Below, in pieces: positions 1 through 9,175 of a DNA stretch of 64,000 nucleotides. The stretch is from the NCBI GenBank assembly GCA_041399065.1, contig JAWKTN010000010.1:335013-399012 (forward strand). Direction: 5' to 3'. The notes below the pieces were generated by a model. That model ran no database searches. It saw nothing but the letters and a program-made list of their open reading frames with translations, and was not told where the DNA came from. Origin of the DNA: JAGQPD01 sp020426865 (GTDB taxonomy: Bacteria > Planctomycetota > Planctomycetia > Pirellulales > Pirellulaceae). The position numbers and the translations under genes are program-made. Each line of letters opens with the position of its first letter. Positions within the stretch are counted from its first letter, which is position 1.

Positions 1-238
1 TGCCCAGTACTGCCATCGGCGTCAAGACGACGACTCCGATCAACCCCACTTCCGACCACGGCATGGTACTTGTCGATACCGCTCGAAAAAGAAACACTGG
101 CACGAATAAGTACAGGTTGATCGAGACTAACGAGCGCAGATCGAATTGCTGCCAGCGATGAATGAGCGCACCCATACCGGCGATCACAAGTACCGGCAGC
201 AGCACCGACACGAAAATGTGTGCAGCGCTGGCAATCAT
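1..238 (-). CDS. AEC-type (auxin efflux carrier family) permease, N-terminal part
   Basis: The reverse strand opens an uninterrupted frame at ATG 238 that runs off the left edge of the window (79 codons visible). It begins MIASAAHIFVSVLLPVL and continues as alternating hydrophobic helices with a short basic loop, then the segment LYLFVPVFLFRAVSTS, which resembles the first two or three helices of AEC/Mem_trans transporters. These are inner-membrane carriers of organic anions or similar solutes; the substrate cannot be inferred here. Its ATG overlaps the TGA of the upstream PQQ gene (ATGA, 235-238), so the two genes are probably translationally coupled. The family call rests on a short stretch only. 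Confidence 0.6.
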   Translation of the reverse strand, partial: MIASAAHIFVSVLLPVLVIAGMGALIHRWQQFDLRSLVSINLYLFVPVFLFRAVSTSTMPWSEVGLIGVVVLTPMAVLG

Positions 239-1596
239 GGTCCAATGCGATAGAGGTGGCTATCGGTGCGCAGGATCAGCGATCCGGCGATCGGCACTGG
301 AGACGCGAAGAACTGGCCGTCCAAGGCATTCTCCGCGATCTTTTCCAGTTTCGTGGCCGAAGGTTCCATGACCGTCGTCGTGCCGTTGCGGCTGGAAAAA
401 TAGAGACGCCCATCGGCGAACAGTGGCGAAGCAGAGAAGTTGCCCCCCAGGCGACCTGCCCACAGCGACTTCCCACTGGCGGCATCCAGGCAACTTACGA
501 CTCCTTCGTCATCAACCATATAAAGCTGATCGCCGACAATAATCGGTGAGGGCATGGTGGGGACCTTCTTGGCGACCTTCCATAACACGTTCGTTTCGGT
601 AACATCGCCACTGCCGTCGGCACGTATCGCCACAAGCTGCGCCGTCCCAAATCCTGTACATATGTACACTATTCCATTGGCGGCGACGGGGCGGGGGACG
701 TTGGAGAAGCCGCGGCCGTGATGGACTTGCCATAAGGGATCGCCCGTTTCCGGATTGTAGGAGACGACCCATTGAGCGCCGGGGATGACGAGCTGGTCGC
801 GGGTACCGTCGTTGACCAGCAGCGGTGTGCAATAGGCTTTGTGCATATCGCCATCGCTGCCGGAAAGTGGTGGACGATTGGTCTTCCAGGCGATCTCGCC
901 ATTGTATTTGTTGAGTGCGGCAACAAATTGTTGGTCCATTCCGTCGCAGACGATGACAAGGAGATCGTGGTAGAGGAAAGGTGAACTGCCGGGGCCAACG
1001 CCATGTTGGATCGGCAACGTTTGGCGCCAGATCACTTCGCCCGAGCGGGCATCGAGGCAAGCGGTGCCGAAGGCGCCGAAGTGGCAGTACACACGTCCTT
1101 CTTCGATGGTGGGGGAAGGCGAGGCGTAGCTGTTGAGTTTGTGAATCGCGGCGGGGGTTTGGTGCCGGAACACTTCGATGTCATGGATCAGCAGGCCGCT
1201 ATCGAGGTCGTAGCATTGCGCGTGCAGGGCGACCTCCTCGGCCACCTGTCGTTCACCGGGTTGTTTTTCGCTCTTCAGCAATTCCGCTTTGCGGTCGTCC
1301 GAGGGCCACTTTTCGATGGCGGTTGTGAGCCAAATCTGGTTTTCCCAGACGACAGGCGTCGACCAACCGCGACCGGGGATGGCGGTCTTCCAAGCGATAT
1401 TCTCCGTTTCGCTCCAGTGGACGGGTAGTTCCTGGGCGTTGGACCTACCCTGCCCGTCCGGCCCACGAAAATCGGGCCAGTTCTCGGCATGGCACGGAGA
1501 GACAAGGCGCGTAGAGATAAGGCACGTAGAGATAAGGCATACAAACACCAGCGGGAATGCCGATCGGGGAACTACAAGCGCAAAGTTATCTCTCAT
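235..1596 (-). CDS. Secreted PQQ-like beta-propeller protein
   Basis: A 453-aa protein with a signal peptide (hydrophobic LVFVCLISTCLIST, cleavage near CHA-ENW) followed by the planctomycete-typical NWPDFRGPDGQG opening and several repeated blades with YLD/YNPETGDPLW-type turns, as in PQQ/BamB-like propellers. Such proteins act in the periplasm or outer envelope; whether this one binds PQQ or is a scaffold is not visible. I chose ATG 1596 because the longer frame (to 1869) would run into the divergent sulfatase gene and lacks a signal sequence at its own start. The hydrophobic core of the signal peptide is encoded by three 15-bp tandem copies (1499-1542). It ends in an ATGA overlap with the AEC-type transporter. 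Confidence 0.8.
   Translation of the reverse strand: MRDNFALVVPRSAFPLVFVCLISTCLISTRLVSPCHAENWPDFRGPDGQGRSNAQELPVHWSETENIAWKTAIPGRGWSTPVVWENQIWLTTAIEKWPSDDRKAELLKSEKQPGERQVAEEVALHAQCYDLDSGLLIHDIEVFRHQTPAAIHKLNSYASPSPTIEEGRVYCHFGAFGTACLDARSGEVIWRQTLPIQHGVGPGSSPFLYHDLLVIVCDGMDQQFVAALNKYNGEIAWKTNRPPLSGSDGDMHKAYCTPLLVNDGTRDQLVIPGAQWVVSYNPETGDPLWQVHHGRGFSNVPRPVAANGIVYICTGFGTAQLVAIRADGSGDVTETNVLWKVAKKVPTMPSPIIVGDQLYMVDDEGVVSCLDAASGKSLWAGRLGGNFSASPLFADGRLYFSSRNGTTTVMEPSATKLEKIAENALDGQFFASPVPIAGSLILRTDSHLYRIGP
1499..1542. repeat. 15-bp tandem repeat, three copies
   Basis: Three consecutive units related to GAGATAAGGCACGTA lie at 1499-1513, 1514-1528 and 1529-1542. They are in frame within the signal-peptide codons of the PQQ gene and give the CLIST/RLVSP repetition. 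Seen directly. Confidence 0.8.
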
Positions 1597-1783
1597 CGTG
1601 CAACTCGGCTGGAACCAATTGGGTGGGAATTCTGATGTGGAAACGCACGTATAGATTAACTGCTGCAACACCGGCTGGCTACCAGTCGGGCGGTTTTCTC
1701 GCGACCGTCGATCGATTATGGTGGTTACCAGGTTCGATGTGCTATTTCGAGCGGAAGGCCCGTTTTGCCAGGAGAAACACGAC

Positions 1784-3259
1784 ATGGTGACCCCATCTGC
1801 GATCTTGATGTTAGCGTCGGTATTGGGAGCGGCGGGCGAAGCGGAACGGCCGAATATCTTATTCATCATGGCGGACGATCATGGCTATCAGGCAATCAGT
1901 GCCTATGGTCATGGGATTAACGAAACGCCCAACATTGATCGGCTTGCCAAGGAGGGGATGCGATTTGACCGTGCGTTCGTCACGAATTCGATTTGCGGCC
2001 CATCGCGGGCGGTCATTCTCACGGGACTTTACAGCCATCTAAATGGCTTCAAAACGAACAACGACCGGTTTGATGGCTCGCAACAGACCGTTGCCAAGAT
2101 CTTGCGAACATCGGGCTACCAGACGGCGATGATCGGCAAATGGCATCTGGTGAGTGATCCGACGGGATTCGACTATTGGCATATCTTGCAGGGGCAGGGT
2201 CCATACTACAACCCGCGGATGAAGACGCCTGAAGGTGTTGTCCCGCACACGGGGTACACTACCGACATCATTGGCGACCTGACATTGGATTGGCTGCAGA
2301 ACAAACGCGATCCCGACAAGCCGTTTTTCTTGATGTGCCATCACAAGGCGCCGCATCGCAATTGGCAGCCAAGCCCCAAATACTTGCACAAGTACGACGA
2401 CGTGCAGATCAAGGAACCGGAAACGTTGTTCGATGATTACTCGAATCGCACGCGGGCCGCCGCCGAGCAAGAAATGACTGTTGCCAAGCATCTGTCACCC
2501 AATGACTTGAAACTGATCGAACAGCGGGGTTTGAACGACGAACAGGCCGAGGCCTGGAATGCCGCCTATGGTCCGAAGAACCGTGCGTTTGAAGAGGCCA
2601 AACTGGAGGGGGACGAGTTGGTGCGTTGGATGTATCAGCGTTACGCGAAGGATTACTTGCGGTGTATCGCCGCGGTGGATGAAAATGTCGGCCGAGTGTT
2701 GGATTATCTGGAAACGACTGGGTTGGACAAGAACACCATCGTCTTCTACACGTCGGATCAAGGATGGTACCTGGGCGAACATGGTTGGTACGACAAGCGC
2801 TGGATGTACGAGGAATCGTTCCGCACTCCGCTGCTGATTCGCTGGCCGGGTCACACTCCTGCCGGCTCCGTAAACACGGACCTGGTGATGAACCTTGACT
2901 TTGCTCCCACGTTTCTACAGGCGGCCGGCGTTCCCGTGCCGGAACAGATGCAAGGCGAAGGGATGGAGCTGATCCTCAACGGCCAGCCCGTACCGGATTG
3001 GCGGAAGGAGGTCTATTACCACTACTACGAATACCCGCAGCCGCATCGCGTGCAACCCCATTACGGGATCCGCACCGACCGCTACAAACTGATTCGTTTT
3101 TACGGCATCGATCAGTGGGAACTGTTTGATTTGCAGGAAGATCCACACGAGTTGACCAGCATCTACGGTCGGGCCGACATGGTAGCCGTGCAGCAGGATC
3201 TTCAATCGCGGTTGATCAAATTGCGCGATAAGTATCAGGACCACGAACCGGACGAGTAG
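1784..3259 (+). CDS. Secreted sulfatase (alkaline-phosphatase superfamily)
   Basis: A 491-aa secreted sulfatase. ATG 1784 follows AGGAG (1769-1773) and encodes a short signal peptide ending near GEA-ERP. RPNILFIMADDHG carries the metal-binding Asp pair (D31, D32). C71-G-P-S-R is the C-x-P-S-R site that formylglycine-generating enzyme converts to the catalytic residue. WHL (GKWHL) and TSDQGWYLGEHGWYDKRW are further conserved sulfatase blocks, and the C terminus has the usual WELFDLQEDPHE motif. It probably removes sulfate esters from a polysaccharide in the periplasm or outside the cell; the substrate is unknown. It is transcribed divergently from the PQQ gene. A sulfatase-like relic lies at about 37.4-37.8 kb. 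Confidence 0.92.
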   Translation: MVTPSAILMLASVLGAAGEAERPNILFIMADDHGYQAISAYGHGINETPNIDRLAKEGMRFDRAFVTNSICGPSRAVILTGLYSHLNGFKTNNDRFDGSQQTVAKILRTSGYQTAMIGKWHLVSDPTGFDYWHILQGQGPYYNPRMKTPEGVVPHTGYTTDIIGDLTLDWLQNKRDPDKPFFLMCHHKAPHRNWQPSPKYLHKYDDVQIKEPETLFDDYSNRTRAAAEQEMTVAKHLSPNDLKLIEQRGLNDEQAEAWNAAYGPKNRAFEEAKLEGDELVRWMYQRYAKDYLRCIAAVDENVGRVLDYLETTGLDKNTIVFYTSDQGWYLGEHGWYDKRWMYEESFRTPLLIRWPGHTPAGSVNTDLVMNLDFAPTFLQAAGVPVPEQMQGEGMELILNGQPVPDWRKEVYYHYYEYPQPHRVQPHYGIRTDRYKLIRFYGIDQWELFDLQEDPHELTSIYGRADMVAVQQDLQSRLIKLRDKYQDHEPDE

Positions 3260-3508
3260 AAGTCGCGGGTGCGCAGGATTGGATGCGTCTTGCTTTTGGT
3301 ATTCGTGTGCCCGTAGTGCTGCTCTGGGACAGCAGACCTGCCTGATGCTTTTGCCTTGTGGTTCGCGGCATTGATGCCCCGCACGGTTGACCGTATGCCG
3401 ATTCCGAAAAAATATTTCGCCTGCGCCCAACGGCTCGTTGGCTGTCGCTCTTATTCGTAACGACAATTCCTTTCCTTCCTTTCGTTACGAATCCCAAGGA
3501 GCTGTACG

Positions 3509-3835
3509 ATGAACGCCAACCGACGAACCCGTCCATTCCACGTCGAATCCATGGAAAAACGCGAATTGTTCGCGGCGGACTTGGGATTGACTCCCGTAGC
3601 AACGACGGCTTCAACCGAGATCACGACAGAAACGGCAACCGTCGAGGCGAGCGAGGCAAAGCCAATGTGCTATTTAAAATACAAGCTCGATCGGTGCTTT
3701 GTGAAATCGTGGTCGACCAGCGGTGATGCCGATGACCGGCCCACCGAAGAAGTTGCCTTTTACTACAACAAGATTGCCGCACAGTACGCGCCAACCACCG
3801 ACGCAGCCTTCGCGACCATTGAGTCGTTCATGTAA
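3509..3835 (+). CDS. Small protein with planctomycete LEPR-type N-terminal motif
   Basis: A 108-aa protein starting at ATG 3509 behind AAGGAG (3496-3501). Residues 12-22 (VESMEKRELFA) match the LEPR-type motif that marks the N termini of very large planctomycete exported proteins. Here the motif is followed by only a Thr/Glu/Ala-rich linker and a short C-terminal piece (YNKIAAQYAPTTDAAFATIESFM). No catalytic domain or classical signal peptide is visible. It stands alone between the sulfatase and the convergent RND pump gene. The function is unknown; it may be a minimal surface protein or the remnant of a longer one. Confidence 0.6.
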   Translation: MNANRRTRPFHVESMEKRELFAADLGLTPVATTASTEITTETATVEASEAKPMCYLKYKLDRCFVKSWSTSGDADDRPTEEVAFYYNKIAAQYAPTTDAAFATIESFM

Positions 3836-3857
3836 CGTTCCGCGGCTGTCCCAGCCG

Positions 3858-6800
3858 TCATCCATCAAACGCCGGCCTGTCCTGCAAAACGCGCGATGGG
3901 CCAGCTGAGGACAGTTTCGCAGCGCGTAACGTCCAGAAAAGGGCCGGGCGCACGAGGAACTCCAGCGCCGTGCTGCTGATCAGCCCGCCGATGATGACCG
4001 TCGCTACCGGGTACAGCAGTTCCTTGCCGGGAACGCCCTCGGCAAGTGCTAAAGGCAACAAGCCGATTCCCGACGTCAGTGCGGTCATCAGCACGGGGGC
4101 CAGTCGCTGGCGGCTGGCACGCACCATCGTTTCGACGGACCAGTCATGTCCTTCCTCGCGGATCAGGTGCAAATAGTGGTTGATCAACAGAATTCCGTTG
4201 CGCGATGCGATACCACACAACGAGATGAATCCGACGATGCTGGCGATCGTCAACGTTTGACCGGTGATCAAAAGGGCCGCGACAGCTCCGATAAAGGCCA
4301 TTGGAATTGCCATCATCACCTGCAGGCACAGATTGATCGAACCGAACATCCGGTAGAGCACGAGAAACATACCAACGAGTGCGACGGCGAACAACACGCC
4401 GATTGTTCGCACGGCCGATTGTTGGCTGGCGAATTGCCCACCGTATTCGATGGAATACCCTAGTGGCATTTCGCTCTCGAGGTGTTTTAGTCGCTGCCTG
4501 ATTTCGTCGACAGCATCGACCAGACCACGATTTCGGACGTTGCATTGTACGGCGATCCGACGTTGGACGTTTTCGCGGCTGATGGTGTTTGGTCCGGCCG
4601 AACGATAAACGTTGGCAACGTTTTCCAGCTTGGCAAGTCCGCCATCGGGCAATCCGATCGCCAGTCGCCGAACGGCGTCGATGTCCTCGCGATATTGTTC
4701 GTTCAACCTCACGAGCAGGTCAAACGATTGCTGGCCGTTGAGCACTTGCGAAACGACGCGGCCCTGCATCGCCAGATTGACGAGGTCGTTTACGGCCGCC
4801 CGGCGCAGTCCGAATTGTTGGAGCCGATCGCCGTCGGCCTCAATCCTCAGCTGCGGTACGTCCATCTGTTGTTCCACGAACAGATCACAGACGCCTGGCA
4901 CATCCTCGATTTCCGCGGCGGCTTTGTCGGCGTATTCTCTCAAGCGTTGGAGATCGTCGCCGTAAATCTTGATCGCCACCTGCGCTTTGACACCCGACAA
5001 CATGTGCGAAATGAGATGGGCAAGCGGTTGTTCGACCGAGACGGCCACGCCAGGAACACCTTCAGCCGCTGCGCTTATCTCGTCAATCACATTGGTTCGC
5101 GAGCGCCCTGCGTGCGGGTCGATGGTGGCGATGACCTCCGAAACATTCACGCCTTCCGCGTGTTCATCCAACTCGGCACGCCCGGTTTTTCGTAACATCG
5201 ATTGGATGTCGGGGATCTTGCATAGTCGTTGGTCAACTTGTTGAGCAACCTGTGTCGACTTGGCCAACGACGTGCCGGCGGGCATCGCCACGTTCACCTG
5301 GACAGCACATTCGTTGAACGGGGGCAGAAAGTCGCGTTCCAGTTGTGAAAGCTGCCACATCGCCAGCGAAACGGCGACGATCGACAACGCGAGGATCGGA
5401 GTGGCGAATCGCAAACTGAATCGAACGAACGGCGCGACCAGCCATTTAAGTCCCCGCAGCACAAAGCCGTCGCGATCGGCATGCCGGATCGGGATCAGAC
5501 CGAGCAACAAGTAGCTCAAAACCGGAGTCACGGTCAGCGAAACCAACAGGGACGACACGAGAGATACGATGTAGGCAATACCAAGTGGTGCGAACAGGCG
5601 TCCTTCCAATCCCCCCAAAGCAAACAACGGCAGGAATACCATGACGACAATGAGCGTACCATTGACGATGGATGTACGCACTTCGGAACTTGCTTCGAAC
5701 ACAACCCTCAATGGATGAACGGGTGCCGGCTTCTGTTGGTTTTCGCGCAACCGGCGAAAGATGTTTTCCACGTCGACGATCGCATCGTCAACCAATTCTC
5801 CCATCGCCACTGCCAACCCACCCAGCGTCATCGTATTGATGGACAAACCACATGCCGCGAACACGACGGCAGTCATCATCAGCGACAGTGGAATGGCTGT
5901 CAGCGTGATCAGTGTGGTGCGCACGTTCAAAAGAAAGAGCAACAACACCAGTACGACAAGAATGCTGCCATCGCGCAGCGCTTCGGCAACATTCGTGATC
6001 GCCAGGTCAATAAACGTTCGCTGCTGGTAGAGCCCCGGCGCAACTCGCACATCCGACGGCATCGACGAAGCCAATTCGCGGACAGCCGATTCGACAGCGT
6101 CGGCGACACGTCGAGTATCCGCGTTGGGTTGTTTGTTAATCGTCAATAAGACGGCCGGCCCTCCCGCCAACGGGGCATGCGAATCGCCTTCGCGCGTGTA
6201 TGCGGCGGCATCGCCACGCTTTACCTCAGCACCTTCGCGAACCTCTGCCAGTTGGCTCACGCGAATCGACTGGCCGTCCACATGCCGAACGACAATGTTG
6301 CGGATATCTTCTACGGTATGAATCCGGCCTAGCGAACGCACGAGATACTCATTCGGCCCCTGTTCGTCGAGATAGCCACCCGCGGCGTTCTGATTGCTCT
6401 CAGCCAACGCCGTTTCAACTTCACGCAAGGAGACCCCATATCGCAACAACTCGTGCGGATCCACCAAAACTTGATACTGTTTACGTTCGCCCCCCATCAC
6501 TATCACCTGCGACACTCCGGGAATGGTCAGCAACCGTCGCCGGACCACCCAATCGGCAAGCGTCCGCAACTCCATCGGTGATGTTTTACCGGTTGAACTG
6601 AACATCCCCACCGTCACAATCTGGCCCATAATGGATGAAATGGGCGCGAGCTGTGGCTTGATGCCGGGCGGCAGTTGATCGGCTACGACTGCCAATCGCT
6701 CTGTCACAACCTGACGATCGTTGTAGATGTCGGTGTCCCAGTCGAATTCGACATAAATCACTGATAACCCCACACCAGAAGAGCTGCGGACGGCCTGTAC

Positions 6801-7034
6801 ACCCGCGGCGCCGTTGAGCGACGTTTCTAACGGAAACGTGATCAAGGCTTCCACTTCTTCCGGCGCCAAACCCGGCGCCTCCGTCATGATCACGACTCGC
6901 GGGCGGTTGAGATCGGGGAAGACATCGATCGGCAAACGGTTGGCAAGCCACGCTCCGTATCCGGTAACGGCAAGAGCAACCACAATAACAAACAGTCGAT
7001 TCTGCAGCGAAGTGCGGATAATCGTGTTCAACAT
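3858..7034 (-). CDS. Heavy-metal efflux RND pump (CusA/CzcA family)
   Basis: A 1,058-aa inner-membrane proton/metal antiporter of the HME-RND type. The opening MLNTIIRTSLQNRLFVIVVALAVTGYG, the porter-domain stretch PIDVFPDLNRPRV and the GELVDDAIVDVEN block in the fourth transmembrane segment are diagnostic, with the usual duplicated 6+6 helix layout. The length fits CusA/CzcA (about 1,050). Start is ATG 7034, two codons after an alternative GTG at 7040, with GAGG upstream. It is the last gene of an operon with the adaptor gene 28 bp upstream. The exported metal (Cu/Ag or Co/Zn/Cd) cannot be fixed from sequence alone. No outer-membrane factor gene is present in the window. Confidence 0.93.
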   Translation of the reverse strand: MLNTIIRTSLQNRLFVIVVALAVTGYGAWLANRLPIDVFPDLNRPRVVIMTEAPGLAPEEVEALITFPLETSLNGAAGVQAVRSSSGVGLSVIYVEFDWDTDIYNDRQVVTERLAVVADQLPPGIKPQLAPISSIMGQIVTVGMFSSTGKTSPMELRTLADWVVRRRLLTIPGVSQVIVMGGERKQYQVLVDPHELLRYGVSLREVETALAESNQNAAGGYLDEQGPNEYLVRSLGRIHTVEDIRNIVVRHVDGQSIRVSQLAEVREGAEVKRGDAAAYTREGDSHAPLAGGPAVLLTINKQPNADTRRVADAVESAVRELASSMPSDVRVAPGLYQQRTFIDLAITNVAEALRDGSILVVLVLLLFLLNVRTTLITLTAIPLSLMMTAVVFAACGLSINTMTLGGLAVAMGELVDDAIVDVENIFRRLRENQQKPAPVHPLRVVFEASSEVRTSIVNGTLIVVMVFLPLFALGGLEGRLFAPLGIAYIVSLVSSLLVSLTVTPVLSYLLLGLIPIRHADRDGFVLRGLKWLVAPFVRFSLRFATPILALSIVAVSLAMWQLSQLERDFLPPFNECAVQVNVAMPAGTSLAKSTQVAQQVDQRLCKIPDIQSMLRKTGRAELDEHAEGVNVSEVIATIDPHAGRSRTNVIDEISAAAEGVPGVAVSVEQPLAHLISHMLSGVKAQVAIKIYGDDLQRLREYADKAAAEIEDVPGVCDLFVEQQMDVPQLRIEADGDRLQQFGLRRAAVNDLVNLAMQGRVVSQVLNGQQSFDLLVRLNEQYREDIDAVRRLAIGLPDGGLAKLENVANVYRSAGPNTISRENVQRRIAVQCNVRNRGLVDAVDEIRQRLKHLESEMPLGYSIEYGGQFASQQSAVRTIGVLFAVALVGMFLVLYRMFGSINLCLQVMMAIPMAFIGAVAALLITGQTLTIASIVGFISLCGIASRNGILLINHYLHLIREEGHDWSVETMVRASRQRLAPVLMTALTSGIGLLPLALAEGVPGKELLYPVATVIIGGLISSTALEFLVRPALFWTLRAAKLSSAGPSRVLQDRPAFDG

Positions 7035-7062
7035 CGGCACTATTCCTCAACGTGAACAACGA

Positions 7063-8394
7063 TTAGTGCTGATGACCCGCATGTGGATCATGCCCCGACC
7101 CGCGGCGCGTGGTCGTGGCCAAATGAACCTGATACGCACCCTGTGTAACAACCTGTTGGCCCTCACGTAACTGTCCGTCGTTGGCGAGCACGACCGCGTT
7201 GCGATCCCGATATTCCACATGTACTTGGATACGGTGAAAATGATCTCCATCCTGCTCGTACACATAGGACGCTGCTCCATCCTCGACAACTGCCTCACGA
7301 GGTAACACGATACAGTCGCTCAAAGTCTCGACCGGCACGTCCAGCTCCATCCGCTGGCCCGGATTAAATCGCCAACTGATGAAGCGTTGGTCGTTGCTGT
7401 CACAACGATCGACGCAAATTGAGTTGGGCAAGTCGACGTAGAACTTGAACGCTCGAGACTGTGGATCGACATGGTCTGCCAAATAGGCGAGCCGCAGATT
7501 CTCGATCCTGTCGGTTTGTTGGCTCCCGACGATAACTCTCGCGGAGATGGTCTTACCTTCACGAACAATGGCGCGCAGACCCGCTGCGTCGTCCTCGAAC
7601 GCACTTCCTTCGATATACAATTCACAATGATCGGCAAGCACGCACAGTGTTTCTCCGGCCTCGACATGTTGTCCCAACGTAACGGACAGCTTCTGAACGT
7701 GATACAAATGATCCTCGTCCTCTGCATCGACCGACGCTTCCGCGTCTTCTCTCGACGATACCGCATTTGGATCCACGTGCGGCGGTTCCGGTGCCGCAAC
7801 CTGCAACGATTGCATTAACTTGCGGGATGCCAAAATTGCATCAATCTGACCCTCGCTCAAGCCATGTAGAATCAACGCCTGACGTTGTGCCCGCAACGAA
7901 CCCTGTAACCGCTGAAGGTTATACTGTTCATCTAATACGCGTTTTCCCGGCACAATCCCCTCCGGTACTCGCTGCAATCGCTCGATCTCGCGAGTCACCA
8001 CATCAATGTTCTCCGCCGTCTGCAAAAAATCACGCTGGGCGGCGACGAGCTCTTCGTGCATCAAGCGAATTTCGAACATCGCCGCGCGAGGTTTGACCGC
8101 CTGCCCCTCCGACGGATAGATCGCCGTCACCACGCCCGTCAGCGGCGCCGTGATGTGCAACTGAGATTGCCCCGGGCGTTCGGCAACCATCGCCGGCAAC
8201 GTAATCATCCGCGTAAACGTTTGCGGTTGTACTACCTCAGTGGCAAAATCCAATTCGGCCGGATCCGATCGATCCCCCCCGGCTACCCGTCCCGACTGGC
8301 CTACCCGATCCGGTTGATCTGTCCCAATGGACGATTCCGATCGATGACACCCAAGTACCACAACCAATAGCGTCGCAATAATAACAGCACGCAT
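7063..8394 (-). CDS. RND efflux periplasmic adaptor lipoprotein (CusB/CzcB family)
   Basis: A 443-aa membrane-fusion protein. It has a lipoprotein signal (VVVLGC), a lipoyl-like hairpin region (MVAERPGQSQLHITAPLTGVVTAIYPSEGQAV), a central helical hairpin and C-terminal beta domains (LREGQQVVTQGAY). The last residues, GSGHDPHAGHQH, form a His-rich tail that could hold metal ions. It should bridge the CusA-like pump to an outer-membrane channel. It lies directly upstream of the pump gene in the same operon and 60 bp downstream of the Cys/His-rich lipoprotein gene, which supports a metal-export role. Confidence 0.9.
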   Translation of the reverse strand: MRAVIIATLLVVVLGCHRSESSIGTDQPDRVGQSGRVAGGDRSDPAELDFATEVVQPQTFTRMITLPAMVAERPGQSQLHITAPLTGVVTAIYPSEGQAVKPRAAMFEIRLMHEELVAAQRDFLQTAENIDVVTREIERLQRVPEGIVPGKRVLDEQYNLQRLQGSLRAQRQALILHGLSEGQIDAILASRKLMQSLQVAAPEPPHVDPNAVSSREDAEASVDAEDEDHLYHVQKLSVTLGQHVEAGETLCVLADHCELYIEGSAFEDDAAGLRAIVREGKTISARVIVGSQQTDRIENLRLAYLADHVDPQSRAFKFYVDLPNSICVDRCDSNDQRFISWRFNPGQRMELDVPVETLSDCIVLPREAVVEDGAASYVYEQDGDHFHRIQVHVEYRDRNAVVLANDGQLREGQQVVTQGAYQVHLATTTRRGSGHDPHAGHQH

Positions 8395-8454
8395 AGCAAG
8401 ACCTTCCCAAGCACGCGAGATAACGTAGACAGCACAAAGATGGGAGGCGCTGCC

Positions 8455-8907
8455 TTAGATCAGCAGGACCTGCAGCAATAGGTGCGAGCGCACCGCGGGC
8501 GGTAAAGGTGTGCCTTCGACGCAGCGTTCGAACGTCTGACCGACGCCCTGGCCTGCGTGGCGAGACATCGCCGGATCAAATTCAAAGGTAAGTTTCACCG
8601 GCGGCGACTGTTCATCCAACAACGTTGCCGACGAATCGGCCACAATGAACAGACAATTCACTGGATTGTTGCATGAATCCGGTGAGTGGCGGTGCGGATG
8701 CGAATGCGAATGACTAGTTTGTTCGACGTCTTCGCAGCAGCCGGCTTTTGAAACGCTAGCTTCCTCGCACCGGGGCTCGCAGCAGCCGCCAATCGACACT
8801 TGGTGTTCTAGTGCACAGGTGGCATCATGGTGCCACGTGCACCCCAAGAGCGCGTGGAACGCGACCATTGCGATTGCGCCGAAGGCTATCAACTGTCGCG
8901 TCATCAT
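8455..8907 (-). CDS. Cys/His-rich putative metal-binding lipoprotein
   Basis: A 150-aa protein with a lipoprotein-like N terminus (AFHALLGC) and a mature part dense in metal ligands: HHDATC, GGCCEPRCEE, AGCCED, HSHSHPHRHSPDSC and NNPVNC. The C-terminal 50 residues are ordinary (VKLTFEFDPAMSRHAGQG). No named domain was recognised. Its place as first gene of the CusBA operon and its ligand content suggest a periplasmic metal buffer or chaperone feeding the pump; this is inference. The start at 8907 follows a short leader that carries two copies of a 16-bp sequence. Confidence 0.7.
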   Translation of the reverse strand: MMTRQLIAFGAIAMVAFHALLGCTWHHDATCALEHQVSIGGCCEPRCEEASVSKAGCCEDVEQTSHSHSHPHRHSPDSCNNPVNCLFIVADSSATLLDEQSPPVKLTFEFDPAMSRHAGQGVGQTFERCVEGTPLPPAVRSHLLLQVLLI

Positions 8908-8946
8908 CCGTACCCTGCGTCATCCAAAAAACGTCGTTCTGGTCTC

Positions 8947-8979
8947 TATAATCATTGGACTCTTATAATCATTGGACTC
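8947..8979. promoter_or_regulatory. Duplicated 16-bp motif upstream of the metal-efflux operon
   Basis: TATAATCATTGGACTC occurs twice (8947-8962 and 8964-8979), 17 bp apart centre to centre, so on nearly successive turns along the DNA. It sits about 40-70 bp upstream of the first gene of the leftward metal-efflux operon. On the minus strand a TTGACG hexamer (8992-8997) precedes it. It could be an operator, or a slippage duplication within the promoter. Confidence 0.4.
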
Positions 8980-9175
8980 GTGCCCATGATCGTCAAGCGA
9001 GCCACTGGCACAATCTGCCATCTTCAGCGGTTCGGACCCCATGAAATGTATCGTCATCCCGTCGCGACGTCCGCCAGAAGCGATTATAACGATTTGTCTG
9101 ACAGTCGGCGATAACGTGCTAGCGGTGCTGGACATGTCCTTCAGTTTTAAGTCAACCAACATGGAGATAATCGCA

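Noticed and set aside
1003..1428. Plus-strand 141-codon frame inside the PQQ gene
   Set aside because: It is the antisense shadow of a well-supported gene on the minus strand.
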